DNA from: Psychromonas sp. SP041
GTDB taxonomy: Bacteria; Pseudomonadota; Gammaproteobacteria; Enterobacterales; Psychromonadaceae
Assembly: GCF_000470315.2 (NCBI RefSeq)
Contig: NZ_CBRF02000008.1
Span: forward strand, 1-64,000
DNA: 64,000 nt
Reading direction: 5' to 3'
Below are positions 41,001 to 50,889 of the stretch, in pieces. Both the position numbers and the translations under genes were made by a program. The notes beneath the pieces were generated by a model. It was not told the origin of the DNA. It ran no database searches and saw only the letters and a list, made by a program, of their open reading frames with translations. Numbering within the stretch: the stretch's first letter is position 1; each line of letters begins with the position of its first letter.

Positions 41001-41350
41001 TTTTATCATCCTGATAGGATAAGTAATCTCTATTTACCCTTTAACAACATCCTGTTGTTTCCTTGCTGTCCATTGCCGATTTACATCCTATAAATCATCT
41101 ACGGTCCTTGTTTGCGGAAGAGATAATACGATGCATTTATTAAATAAAACCCAATAAATAAGAAATATATAGCCAACTAAGTGAACAAAAAACAAACTTA
41201 CTATTTATTTTCAATAACTTAGTTATTACTTTTATTTTTTTTATGTCTGAAATGAGTAATTTAAAGTGAGGATCTACTACGTTGCCCATGGTCGATCTCG
41301 CACAAAATTAAATTGACCTAAATTTAAGGTTGAGATAAATAGGGAAGAAT

Positions 41351-41366
41351 TGTTGATCTAGCTCAC
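41351..41366. promoter_or_regulatory. Possible CRP site between the CsrB-like RNA and the antiporter gene
   Basis: GTTGA-TCTAGC-TCACA: the right half is a perfect TCACA, the left half matches TGTGA at 3 of 5 positions. It lies within the 450-nt divergent spacer (41117-41568), which otherwise shows only A+T-rich promoter-like sequence. Either gene could be the target. Confidence 0.35.
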
Positions 41367-41568
41367 AAAGAGACAGTGAAAATATTATCAAAAGAGGAAA
41401 ATAAAAGCTGACTAGATGATTATTTTGTAAATAATCACTGTTCCATTAAAGATGTTATCAATAATGGTCAAAAAACAGACAACAAGCTTATAAAAGAATG
41501 AACTAAGCATGGTATTTGATACAATTTCGCATTATATTCACACTTTCTTTATACCTCAGGTTATTACT

Positions 41569-42849
41569 ATGACAGTTTATGCCACCTTTTGTTTCCTCGC
41601 TGCAGCAGCAATGTTAATTACCTTCGTTAATAGTAAATTAGGTAAATGGCAAAATACCATTGCTATCACCGCTGGATCGTTATTATTATCACTGATTATT
41701 GTTATTGCAGGTAAAAATGGCTTTACTCAATTACGAGAAATAGCCGTTACTCAACTTACAGAAATAGATTTTGAACATTTCTTATTAAATGGCTTATTAG
41801 GTTTCTTGTTATTTGCAGGTGGTTTAGGCATTAAATTAGAAAGCTTAAAAGATCAAAAGTGGGAAATCACCATTCTTGCTTTAGCTGCAACACTCTTTTC
41901 TACTTTCTTTGTAGGCTTCGCGTTGTACTATATTTGCCAACTTATCGGCTTACCTCTCGATCTCATTTATTGTTTATTATTTGGCTCATTAATATCACCT
42001 ACCGACCCTATCGCAGTATTAGCAATTGTTAAGAAACTAGATGCTCCCAAAAGAATATCAACTCAAATTGAAGGTGAGTCATTATTCAATGATGGGTTTG
42101 GGTTAGTTATTTTTGTTACTTTATTTAATATCGCATTTTCTGGACAACCATTAACAGTAGAAAGTGTTTCGATGTTATTTCTACATGAAGCTATTGGCGG
42201 TATCGTTTATGGGTTTGCACTTGGACTATTGTTCCATTACCTAATAAGTGCAACAGATGATCACGCAATGGAACTCTTACTTACTATTGGCGTACCGACG
42301 GCTGGATATGTCTTTGGTGAAATGATTGGTGTATCTGCTCCACTTGCTATGGTTGTTGCAGGTATCATGATTGGTAATTGGACCAGAAAAAATGGATTCT
42401 CTAAAGAAAGTAAAGCTCAATTGGACCATTTTTGGGAATTAGTTGATGAATTCTTAAATGGTATATTGTTCCTATTAATTGGCTTAAGTATGTTGCAATT
42501 CAGCTTCTATAAAGAGGATTGGATTATTATGCTTATTGCCATTCCTTTAGTCCTGTTAGCGCGTTACTTAAGTGTGCGTTTAGCTTATGTTGGTTTTAAC
42601 CGATTTCGTAGCTATAACCCATACTCAGTACGAATTTTAACGTGGGGTGGATTACGAGGTGGACTTGCTTTAGCAATGGCAATGGCTGTACCTGCTGGTG
42701 TATGGGTTCTACCTGAAAAAAATATTGATGTGCGTGAAATCATCTTAGTGATGACTTATGGTGTTGTGTTATTTTCAATACTCGTACAAGGCTCTAGTAT
42801 TGTGCCGTTAATTAATAAAGCGAAAGATTGGCAAAACAAAAACGAGTAA
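41569..42849 (+). CDS. CPA1-type Na+/H+ antiporter (NhaP-like)
   Basis: 426 residues from the ATG at 41569 (AGG 10-12 nt upstream). An ATG at 41509 would add 20 residues but has no ribosome site. About 12 membrane helices. CPA1 features: SLISPTDPIAVLAIV, EGESLFNDGFGLVIF (the ND pair), and GGLRGGLALAMAMAVP near the C-terminus. It exchanges cytoplasmic Na+ for protons, which fits a marine host. Confidence 0.92.
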   Translation: MTVYATFCFLAAAAMLITFVNSKLGKWQNTIAITAGSLLLSLIIVIAGKNGFTQLREIAVTQLTEIDFEHFLLNGLLGFLLFAGGLGIKLESLKDQKWEITILALAATLFSTFFVGFALYYICQLIGLPLDLIYCLLFGSLISPTDPIAVLAIVKKLDAPKRISTQIEGESLFNDGFGLVIFVTLFNIAFSGQPLTVESVSMLFLHEAIGGIVYGFALGLLFHYLISATDDHAMELLLTIGVPTAGYVFGEMIGVSAPLAMVVAGIMIGNWTRKNGFSKESKAQLDHFWELVDEFLNGILFLLIGLSMLQFSFYKEDWIIMLIAIPLVLLARYLSVRLAYVGFNRFRSYNPYSVRILTWGGLRGGLALAMAMAVPAGVWVLPEKNIDVREIILVMTYGVVLFSILVQGSSIVPLINKAKDWQNKNE

Positions 42850-43371
42850 TTAATAATAATTGATTACTTGTTAATACCCAGGTTATTTTATTAAATAATA
42901 GCCTGGGTATGTATCCCTGCTATTAAATTCAAAAAAGTAACTAAAACGATTAACGCTCTCAGCTATCACTTACCAAATTATCCTTTTCAAACGTTCAAAA
43001 GCAGTAAAAAAAGACATTGAAACATCCTTATTACCGTTCATTATTCATTATTGAATAGAAAAAACTCTCCTTTCAAGCAATACCAATAACACTTAAATTT
43101 CCACTAAATTTTGCTTTCAAAAATATCTAAATTAAACACACAAGATATGAAATTAATACGAACAAAAACAGATATTGTAGGTCGAATAAGAAGCAATGTA
43201 TTAGCAATCATCAATTTCAACATTAGATACAACAATATAAACGTTTAAGTTAGCTCAACAGATAAATAAATACGTTATTTTTAGTGCTACACCATGGCTA
43301 AAGTGACTAACTACAAACACTAATTTGAAAATATTACATAATAAATAACATATTAATTTTCAGGATGAATC
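42850..43371. other. Gene-free spacer with a long hairpin at 42874-42910
   Basis: ATACCCAGG and CCTGGGTAT, plus inner A/T pairing, form a long stem 25 nt past the antiporter stop, without a T run. The remaining 460 bp are A+T-rich and hold the promoter of the HD-GYP-like gene. No reading frame is seen. Confidence 0.6.
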
Positions 43372-45759
43372 ATGTCTACAAAGACAAAAAAAACAACGCG
43401 CTCAATTCGCTTTACATTAATCAAAGCTTTTATCTTTATTTGCCTTCTGATGACAACAGTAACAGTTGCTCTACAATATTATGTTAGCCAATCGACAGCA
43501 CAAAAATCGGCTTTAGCGCTTTATGAGACGGAGGCTCTGGTTATTAGTAATAAGATTAAACAGGCTGATCAAATAGCAAACCATTACAGCATTCTGCTTT
43601 CTAAATTTAATAAGCTGCTCGTCAATCAGAAGCTCCATCCAGACGCATTACAATTATTTGCTAATGTAATGGCAGAAAACCCATCATACAACTCAATTTC
43701 TCTTGGTTTTGAAAACGGCGACTTACAACAGCTAATACATTTAAATAAGGCAAAAAATGATCAGAGTTTAGCCAACGTTGAGTCCGCAAAATGGTTATTG
43801 ATATCTATTTCAGAGCAAGGAAGTCAAAAAATACGTCAATACGCTTATTTTGATGATGCATTTAATGTTATTAGCCAACGCCAAGAGGAAAATAATGAAA
43901 ATATTACAGGCCTCTCTTGGTATAAAGATGCAAAAGTATTAACAAGTAATAAATCTAATGTTTTTTCTTTAACAAATTCAAATTCCTTAACACAAACATA
44001 CTCAATCAAAGTACCTAATACACAAATCGTATTAGCCATTGATGCCACCTTAAGCTCATTTTCAAATAGCTTACAAAAAATTAATGGCAATAAACAAAAC
44101 CCATTACTCGATGAAATCTACTTATACAACGGTACTGGTCAGGTATTAGGTTCAAATCAACCAAGAGAGCGCACTACTAATACTAATAAGTTACCACTGG
44201 TTCCTTATCCTGTATTAATTGAGATGGCGCAGCATCAAACAAGTTTGAACAAACTGAATAACGTGACCATTAACGATAAGCCCTATTATGCTTATATTGC
44301 TGAAGTTGATGATAAAACGGCTACCAATAGCTATTTAGCTATTTTAGTCGCGAAAGAAACATTGCTTCTTCCAAGTATAAAAACATCAATACAAATTTCA
44401 GCGCTCAGCTTAGCCTTGTTACTCATTCTCTCATGGTGTTTTTCTTCTCCTTTAACCAATACGATTAAAGGATTATTAAATGAAATCAAAAGAGCAAAAG
44501 GGCAAGACTATAAAAAATTACAACAGGTTGTTAGCCGAGTCACTGAACTGAAAGAGTTAAATATCTCAATGATTGAAATGAGCCAATCAATTGAAGATTA
44601 TCAAGCCCAACAAAAGCAAATGACAGAACGCTTTATTAAACAAATTGCGCAAGCAATTGACGATAAGTCTCCTTATACCTTCGGGCACGCTAATCGAGCA
44701 CCAGAATTAGGAATGATGTTAGCAAAAGCAAGTTTAAAGTCTGATTTACCTGCTTTTGAGCAAGTAGATGAAGAAATGCTAAGCGAATTCTCTAGTAATG
44801 CATGGTCACACCATTACGGGAAACTCACAACGGCTCAACAAGTAACGAGTAAAAGCACTAAATTAGAGGCCAATTATAACCGTATCCATGAAATTAGAAT
44901 GCGTTTTGAAATACTATGGCGAGATGCTGAAATTAGCTATTTTAAACAAAGTAGAGGCAATCCAGAGCAAAATAAACCACTTAAAGAAACATTAATTAAA
45001 CAACAGTTACAGCTAATGCGTGACTTTGGATTTGTTGCTAAAGCTAACCTCGGTGATACAACGATGTCTGAACAAGAGACTCTTCGATTACATAGAATTG
45101 GTGCACAGACTTGGTTACGTTACTTTGATGATAGATTGGGCTTATCGTCTATTGAAAAGCTTAGATTAACGGATAAAAAACAAAAACTACCCGTACAAGA
45201 AACCCTATTAAGCGATAAAAAAGAACATATTATTAAACGCAATAATATCACTAAAATCGATTCAGGTATAAAAATAGAAGTGGCAGATCACCTTTATAAC
45301 TTTGGTGAATTATATAATTTATCGATTCCTAAAGGGACATTAACAGTAGAAGATAAATTTGAAATAAACCAAAGTATTCTTAGCACAATCAACTTGTTAA
45401 AAGCATTACCAACATCCCATAAACAAGTCATTAAAGTGCAAGACCTATCCGCTTACCACCCGGTATTAAAATATGTAAGCTGCCCTTCTAAAGCAAATAA
45501 TGTAGGCTTTTCTATAACTTCAAGAATTTTGCTTATGACTGATATTTTTGAAACCTTAACGTCGGTTAAAACGCCTCAACAAAAAGTTGAATCATTGAGT
45601 ACTGCCATTGAAATTTTGCATCAATTAGCTGTCGACCAAGTGATTGACATGAACCTATTTAAATTATTTCTCAGCAGTGGGATTTATATAAAATATGCAA
45701 ATAAATTTTTACATGAGACTCAGTTCGATGATGTTGATATCAGTAAATATTTAAATTAG
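43372..45759 (+). CDS. Membrane sensor with degenerate HD-GYP domain
   Basis: 795 residues. Two membrane helices (about 17-37 and 340-360) enclose a periplasmic sensory domain; a short HAMP-like linker and an HD-GYP domain (about 415-790) follow. The fold is clearly that of the large HD-GYP subclass (KLEANYNRIHEIRMRFEILWRDAEI, LYNFGELYNLSIPKGTLT, ADIFE-like TDIFETLTS). Metal and catalytic residues are lost: HD is H480-H481, and HHExxDGxGYP reads YHPVLKYVSCP (695-705). It is probably unable to cut c-di-GMP and may act as a binding or scaffold protein. CAGGATG lies 7 nt before the ATG, a CsrA-like site. Confidence 0.85.
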   Translation: MSTKTKKTTRSIRFTLIKAFIFICLLMTTVTVALQYYVSQSTAQKSALALYETEALVISNKIKQADQIANHYSILLSKFNKLLVNQKLHPDALQLFANVMAENPSYNSISLGFENGDLQQLIHLNKAKNDQSLANVESAKWLLISISEQGSQKIRQYAYFDDAFNVISQRQEENNENITGLSWYKDAKVLTSNKSNVFSLTNSNSLTQTYSIKVPNTQIVLAIDATLSSFSNSLQKINGNKQNPLLDEIYLYNGTGQVLGSNQPRERTTNTNKLPLVPYPVLIEMAQHQTSLNKLNNVTINDKPYYAYIAEVDDKTATNSYLAILVAKETLLLPSIKTSIQISALSLALLLILSWCFSSPLTNTIKGLLNEIKRAKGQDYKKLQQVVSRVTELKELNISMIEMSQSIEDYQAQQKQMTERFIKQIAQAIDDKSPYTFGHANRAPELGMMLAKASLKSDLPAFEQVDEEMLSEFSSNAWSHHYGKLTTAQQVTSKSTKLEANYNRIHEIRMRFEILWRDAEISYFKQSRGNPEQNKPLKETLIKQQLQLMRDFGFVAKANLGDTTMSEQETLRLHRIGAQTWLRYFDDRLGLSSIEKLRLTDKKQKLPVQETLLSDKKEHIIKRNNITKIDSGIKIEVADHLYNFGELYNLSIPKGTLTVEDKFEINQSILSTINLLKALPTSHKQVIKVQDLSAYHPVLKYVSCPSKANNVGFSITSRILLMTDIFETLTSVKTPQQKVESLSTAIEILHQLAVDQVIDMNLFKLFLSSGIYIKYANKFLHETQFDDVDISKYLN

Positions 45760-45819
45760 CTTTGATAAAAATAGAATATTAATCAAGATTAAGTACAATT
45801 CGCTTACTATCAAATAAGC

Positions 45820-47622
45820 ATGGTTTTTATATTGAGCGATACGCCTACAATAAATTGGTCTTGGTTAATCACACAAGCGAAGCAACATAAAAAACGCCTT
45901 ATTACAGCGAACTTTATCGCAATATTGGCCACGCTAGTCAGTGTTCCTATTCCATTATTAATGCCGTTGATGGTCGATGAGATTCTATTAAAGCAACCAG
46001 CTTCAGGCGTTGCACTTATTAATCAGTTTATTCCCGAACAATGGCAACAACCCGCTAATTACATCATTTTTATATTCATAACCGTGCTTGTCATGCGTAT
46101 AACAAGCCAATTGCTTGGCATTCTTCAAAGTCGTCAATTTACTTTAGTATCAAAAACCATTACCTGTAATATTCGTAAGCAACTACTTGATAAAATTGGA
46201 CGTATTAGTATTCGCCAATATGAAACGCGCGGTAGTGGCGGTATTAACTCTCATCTCATTACTGATATTGAAACCATCGATAGTTTTATTGGCAGCACCT
46301 TAAGCCGCTTCATTGTTAGCTTTTTTACGGTATTAGGCACGGCTTTCATTTTATTATGGATTGACTGGCGATTAGGCTTATTTATCTTATTGGTAAATCC
46401 CCTCGTCGTTTATTGTTCACGTAAATTAGGGAGCCGTGTTAAACACCTCAAAAAACATGAAAACCAAGCTTTTGAATCATTTCAAAATCGTTTAATTGAA
46501 ATGCTTGACGGTATCTATCAACTAAGAGCATCGAATCGAGAAAAAGCTTTTCTTAATGATCTTAAAAACCAAGCCGACGATATCCGTAGCAGCGCAGATA
46601 AATACGCATGGCAAAGTGAAGCCGCTGGTCGTTTTTCATTTTTACTCTTTTTATTAGGCTTTGAACTGTTCAGAGCCATTGCCATGTTGATGGTATTATT
46701 CAGCGATTTAAGTATTGGGCAAATGTTCGCTGTATTTGGTTATTTATGGTTTATGTTGTCTCCAATGCAAGAGCTACTGAATATTCAATTCTCTTGGTAT
46801 AGCGCTTCAGCTGCACTAAAACGCATCAATACGCTCATGCATCTTGAAGAAGATGAGCGATCAGTTAATAAAGTAAATCCTTTCCTACAAAAACAAGCCA
46901 TTGAAGTCCGTATCGACAATATTAATTTTGCTTATGATGGTGAAACACAAGTCCTTAACAATTTAAGTTTGACGATTCCTGCCGGTAAAAAAATTGCATT
47001 AGTTGGCGCTAGCGGAAGTGGTAAATCAACACTAATTCAGTTATTAATTGGTATTTATAAAGCGAATAGTGGCAGTATTTTATTTAATGGTGAGAATAGC
47101 AATGATATCGGTTTCGATGTCATACGAGATCACCTTTCTGTGGTATTGCAGCAACCCGTGCTATTTAACGACACATTACGTCAGAATTTATCACTTGGAT
47201 TAGACTGCACAGATCAACAGTTATGGCATGCCTTAGACGTCGCGCAACTTAACGATGTGAGCAAAAAACTAACAGATGGATTAGATACACAGTTAGGACG
47301 CCAAGGTTTACGTTTATCTGGTGGACAACGACAACGCGTCGCCATCGCAAGAATGGTATTAACTGATCCACAATTAGTTATTTTAGACGAAGCCACTTCT
47401 GCATTAGATACACAAACAGAAAGCACATTACATACTGCACTCACCAGTTTTCTTGCAGATCGCACCACTTTAATTATCGCCCATCGATTATCTGCCGTTA
47501 AACAAGCTGACAATATTTATGTATTAGAAGAGGGGAAAGTAAGCCAATCAGGGACACACCAAGATTTACTCGCTCAGGATGGTCTATATCAAACCTTATA
47601 CGGCGGGCTACAACATAATTAA
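45820..47622 (+). CDS. ABC exporter, fused permease-ATPase
   Basis: 600 residues, a half-transporter of the type I exporter class. Six membrane helices in about 20-310; the ATPase domain has Walker A GASGSGKSTLI (about 394-404), signature LSGGQRQRVAIARM and Walker B LVILDEATSALD. Members export lipids, drugs or peptides; there is no peptidase domain. No ribosome site is obvious at the ATG, and it follows the HD-GYP-like gene by 60 nt. Confidence 0.92.
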   Translation: MVFILSDTPTINWSWLITQAKQHKKRLITANFIAILATLVSVPIPLLMPLMVDEILLKQPASGVALINQFIPEQWQQPANYIIFIFITVLVMRITSQLLGILQSRQFTLVSKTITCNIRKQLLDKIGRISIRQYETRGSGGINSHLITDIETIDSFIGSTLSRFIVSFFTVLGTAFILLWIDWRLGLFILLVNPLVVYCSRKLGSRVKHLKKHENQAFESFQNRLIEMLDGIYQLRASNREKAFLNDLKNQADDIRSSADKYAWQSEAAGRFSFLLFLLGFELFRAIAMLMVLFSDLSIGQMFAVFGYLWFMLSPMQELLNIQFSWYSASAALKRINTLMHLEEDERSVNKVNPFLQKQAIEVRIDNINFAYDGETQVLNNLSLTIPAGKKIALVGASGSGKSTLIQLLIGIYKANSGSILFNGENSNDIGFDVIRDHLSVVLQQPVLFNDTLRQNLSLGLDCTDQQLWHALDVAQLNDVSKKLTDGLDTQLGRQGLRLSGGQRQRVAIARMVLTDPQLVILDEATSALDTQTESTLHTALTSFLADRTTLIIAHRLSAVKQADNIYVLEEGKVSQSGTHQDLLAQDGLYQTLYGGLQHN

Positions 47623-47722
47623 GCTAAGCCATTAAATAAAATCATTAAGCTTGATTCAAAGTAGAGAGTTACTGATAATGCACGCCCACTAACAATAGAA
47701 CTTGAAACTGTGAATAAGTAAT

Positions 47723-48196
47723 ATGAATAAAATTCAGCTACACCAACAACTAATGACACATTTACAGTCCCTTTTAAATAATGCAAAAGCAGCGGCTAAA
47801 CGTGCCCATGAAACAGCAACTAGCGAAGAGAATGTTGCTGAAAACAAATACGATACATTAGCTTTAGAAGCCGCTTATTTAGCACAAGGTCAATCGCAAC
47901 GTGTTACACAATGCCAGGCAGACATTGATGCTTGTATCAGCTTACCTCTTAATAAGTCGACAGTCGGTAGTCTTGGCGCTTTGGTTGTATTAGTAAACGA
48001 ACAGGATGAAGCAAAATATCTATTAATTTGCCCCGTAGCAGGTGGTGTCAAATTGCAGTGGGAACAACATACTGTACTGGTCATTACACCAGAATCACCT
48101 ATTGGAGCGGCTTTATTAAACCAACAAACCGATGACCAAGTTAGTATTACTATCAATAACAAAAAACAACACTTTGAGATCCTGCAAATCATTTAG
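47723..48196 (+). CDS. GreA/GreB-like protein
   Basis: 157 residues. The N-terminal helical hairpin (KAAAKRAHETATSEENVAENKYDTLALEAAYLAQG) and C-terminal FKBP-like part ending in VITPESPIGAALLNQQTDDQVSI match the Gre fold. The acidic tip of the coiled coil differs from GreA. It may act in the RNA polymerase secondary channel, but activity is inferred. It lies 100 nt after the ABC gene. Confidence 0.75.
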   Translation: MNKIQLHQQLMTHLQSLLNNAKAAAKRAHETATSEENVAENKYDTLALEAAYLAQGQSQRVTQCQADIDACISLPLNKSTVGSLGALVVLVNEQDEAKYLLICPVAGGVKLQWEQHTVLVITPESPIGAALLNQQTDDQVSITINNKKQHFEILQII

Positions 48197-48433
48197 CTAA
48201 TGACACTTATTATAGGTATATAGTGCTCATCATTTAATTATTTGAGTGTTAGCCATTAGAAATATCTCCATCGAATAATAAATTCTAACTCCCCTACTTT
48301 ATACAACCCATTTTAATTTAAGCTATATAAAACAAACAATTAAAATATTTAACTTCAAATATATCCTAAAAAATCAAGGTATTCTCTCAGAAATCCTCTA
48401 TTGTTAACTCTCATCTAACATAAAGGACTTAAC

Positions 48434-49825
48434 ATGATTAAAGAAAAAGGTATTTCATCAGATCGCAGACATTTCTTGAAAGTATCAACAGGGATCGCAG
48501 CAGCAGGACTCACCGCAAGCTTATTGCCATCACAAGCGAGTGCTAAATCAAAAAATAACAAACACCAACATAAAGATAAAAAATTATGGAATAAAGTACA
48601 AAAAGAATTTGTGTTAGATAAAAAAACAACTTACATGAATATTGGTACGACTGGCTCAATGCCTAAAGATATTTTAAAAAATTACCAAGAAAATAATAAA
48701 AGCGTTGCAGAAAACCCATGGGATATGCAAAACAAGTTTGGTGAATGGCCTTACGTAACAGAAATGACCACGAGTATTGCTGAAGGGTTTGGCGCAAATG
48801 CTGATGAAATCATATTAAACCGTAATACAACTGATGGTATGTGTAGCATTATTAATGGTCTGCATTTTGAATCCGGTGATGTGATATTAACAACACACCA
48901 TGAACATGTAGCAGCGAATTCGCCTTTATATATTGTAGCGGCACGTTACGGGGTAGAAGTCGTTTATCTAGATATCCCAGTGGACACTGGCGATAACAAC
49001 ATTACCGAACAACAATTCGTAGACTTATTTACTGAAGCGGCTAATGAATATGCTGGTCGCGTACGTTTAATTACCTTCTCTCATATTACTTATAAAACAG
49101 GGACTCGTTTACCTGCTAAACGTATTTGCCAAGAAGTAGCGATTCCAAATCAGATTCCAACACTGATTGATGGTGCGCATGGTATCGGTATGTTAGATCT
49201 AGACTTCCATGATATCGGTTGTGACTTTTATACTGGCGCGGGGCATAAATGGCAGTGTGGTCCTGGTGCAACGGGGATATTATTTGTATTAAACAGCGCA
49301 CAACGATTAGATGAATATTGGTCTGATCGTGAAAACCCTTTATGGTTTATTAATTCCTCATTAGGTCATGCTGATTATTTAGGCACACAATTACAATTTC
49401 AGTACATTGGTAATGATAACTACCCTGCAAAACAAGCATTAACAGATGCATGTAATATGTGGGATGAGATTGGACGTGATGTCATTGAAGAACGAGTTTT
49501 ATCGCTTAGTAAGCTTTGTAAGCAGCAAATAAAAGCAACATTTCCAAATGCTGCAATCTACTCGCCTGATATTGATGAGTTAGCGAGTGCCATTACTAGC
49601 TTTAACCCATTTTATGACGTTAATGATTTAGACATATTAAATGAATTTAGAGATAGATTACGTGAAGAAACTGGATTTATTATTCGTACAACAGACTTTA
49701 AAATACAACAAAGTGATACCGAAGATACGCATGCATTAAGAATTTCAACCCATTTATTTCATGATGAAAATGACGTAGAAGGATTGATTGAAGCAATGCA
49801 AACTATCCATAATGATATGACTTAA
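48434..49825 (+). CDS. Tat-exported class V aminotransferase-fold protein
   Basis: 463 residues with a twin-arginine signal peptide (SDRRHFLKVSTGIAAAGLTA, RR at 12-13). The PLP-dependent fold is of the class V family (isopenicillin N epimerase/NifS-like): NRNTTDGMCSI, LIDGAHGIG and the lysine in GAGHKWQCGPG that should bind PLP. Periplasmic PLP enzymes of this kind often act as amino acid epimerases or lyases. The substrate is unknown. AAAGGAC lies upstream. Confidence 0.86.
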   Translation: MIKEKGISSDRRHFLKVSTGIAAAGLTASLLPSQASAKSKNNKHQHKDKKLWNKVQKEFVLDKKTTYMNIGTTGSMPKDILKNYQENNKSVAENPWDMQNKFGEWPYVTEMTTSIAEGFGANADEIILNRNTTDGMCSIINGLHFESGDVILTTHHEHVAANSPLYIVAARYGVEVVYLDIPVDTGDNNITEQQFVDLFTEAANEYAGRVRLITFSHITYKTGTRLPAKRICQEVAIPNQIPTLIDGAHGIGMLDLDFHDIGCDFYTGAGHKWQCGPGATGILFVLNSAQRLDEYWSDRENPLWFINSSLGHADYLGTQLQFQYIGNDNYPAKQALTDACNMWDEIGRDVIEERVLSLSKLCKQQIKATFPNAAIYSPDIDELASAITSFNPFYDVNDLDILNEFRDRLREETGFIIRTTDFKIQQSDTEDTHALRISTHLFHDENDVEGLIEAMQTIHNDMT

Positions 49826-49852
49826 TACAGTCGATTATAAGTTCAATACCTT

Positions 49853-49885
49853 GGTCACTTAACATTGAGTGACCTTTATATTTAA
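49853..49885 (+). terminator. Terminator after the Tat-exported enzyme
   Basis: GGTCACT-N8-AGTGACC followed by TTTATATTT. Confidence 0.65.
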
Positions 49886-49948
49886 TCATTTATAGGTATA
49901 ATAATGACTCCCTTAATAATAACAACGTTATAGCAAGGAGTCCTTATT

Positions 49949-50872
49949 ATGGTACCACCACACTACATACGCCTCAAACATCTGAAAAGCATCATTTTCT
50001 TATTAGTTTTCTTTTTTAGTAGTCTTAGTAATGCCCGAGATCTCGCTGAAATTAAAGCAGATGGAGTATTACGCCATATAGGCATCCCTTACGCTAATTT
50101 TATTATTATTTATGAAGACGGTAATAAAACAATAGTCGATGGATTTGATGTTGAATTAATGAAAGGTTTTGCAGAACACCTAGGCCTCGAATATCAATAT
50201 ATCAAAGGAAGTTGGTCTAATGCATTTACTTTACTCACAGGACGAAATGCACATTATGCTAATACAGGGTTAGTGAGAGGACACGTTATTCACGAGATTC
50301 AAGGCGACCTACTTGCTAGTGGTACCACTATTTTACCATGGAGAAAAGAAGTTGTTGATTTCTCTACAGATTACTTCCCATCTGCTGTTTGGTTAATCGC
50401 AAGAACAGACTCTAGCCTTAAGCCAATAACACCTTCAGGGTCCGTTACTCAGGATATTATTGCAGTAAAGAAACTAATTAAAGATCACAATGTTTTAGCT
50501 ATGAAACAAACCTGTCTTGATCCAGATTTATATGATTTATACGATACAGAGGCTAATATAATACTGCCCGTCACTGAGCTTAAATTAAATGAGATGATAC
50601 CTGCTATACTAAATAATGACGCAGAGAGTACTTTGCTTGATGTACCAGATATTTTAATTGCATTAGAGAAATGGCCAGGTGAAACAAAAGTGATCGGCCC
50701 TATTTCAGAAGACCAAAAGATGGGCGTCGCTTTTCGTAAAGACTCGCCAGAATTACGTAAAGCCTTTAATCAATATTTAAAAGGTATACAGCTGACCGGT
50801 GAATATAATTTATTAGTTAAAAAATATTACCCATCAGTATTTCATTTTTATCCAGACTTTTTCAAAATTTAA
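49949..50872 (+). CDS. Periplasmic solute-binding protein (SBP family 3)
   Basis: 307 residues with a signal peptide (about 10-34, SSLSNA-RDL). The SBP_bac_3 fold is seen in DGVLRHIGIPYANF, DGFDVELMKGFAEHLGLEYQYI and the C-terminal KMGVAFRKDSPELRKAFNQYLKGI. There is no ABC permease nearby. The next gene, a GGDEF-EAL protein, starts 17 nt downstream, so it probably feeds a ligand signal to that membrane sensor rather than to uptake. Confidence 0.87.
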   Translation: MVPPHYIRLKHLKSIIFLLVFFFSSLSNARDLAEIKADGVLRHIGIPYANFIIIYEDGNKTIVDGFDVELMKGFAEHLGLEYQYIKGSWSNAFTLLTGRNAHYANTGLVRGHVIHEIQGDLLASGTTILPWRKEVVDFSTDYFPSAVWLIARTDSSLKPITPSGSVTQDIIAVKKLIKDHNVLAMKQTCLDPDLYDLYDTEANIILPVTELKLNEMIPAILNNDAESTLLDVPDILIALEKWPGETKVIGPISEDQKMGVAFRKDSPELRKAFNQYLKGIQLTGEYNLLVKKYYPSVFHFYPDFFKI

Positions 50873-50889
50873 AATAAATAAGGATGTCG

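Larger units (their letters stand above)
40326..41116 (-). ncRNA. csrB: CsrB-type CsrA-sequestering small RNA, exceptionally long
   Basis: The minus strand has no protein frame but about 58 GGA triplets in roughly 740 nt. Many sit in loops of short hairpins: CAAC-AGGAT-GTTG, TATC-AGGAT-GATA, GATAA-GCAGGATG-TTATC and ATTAC-AGGAC-GTAAT. The CAGGATG/CAGGACG motif matches the CsrB repeat. A GGGCAGC-TTCG-GCTGCCC terminator ends it. Such RNAs bind many CsrA dimers and relieve CsrA repression or activation of target mRNAs. The 5' end is a guess: a TATTAT -10-like box is at 41123-41128 on the minus strand. E. coli CsrB is 369 nt, so this is about twice that. Sequence-only assignment. Confidence 0.88.

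Noticed and set aside
40698-41093. Plus-strand open frame of 131 codons with repeated peptide FFLNDKHPAYLTP
   Set aside because: The 81-nt repeat is divisible by three, so any frame open in one unit stays open. There is no ribosome site, and the opposite strand explains the sequence as a CsrB-like RNA.
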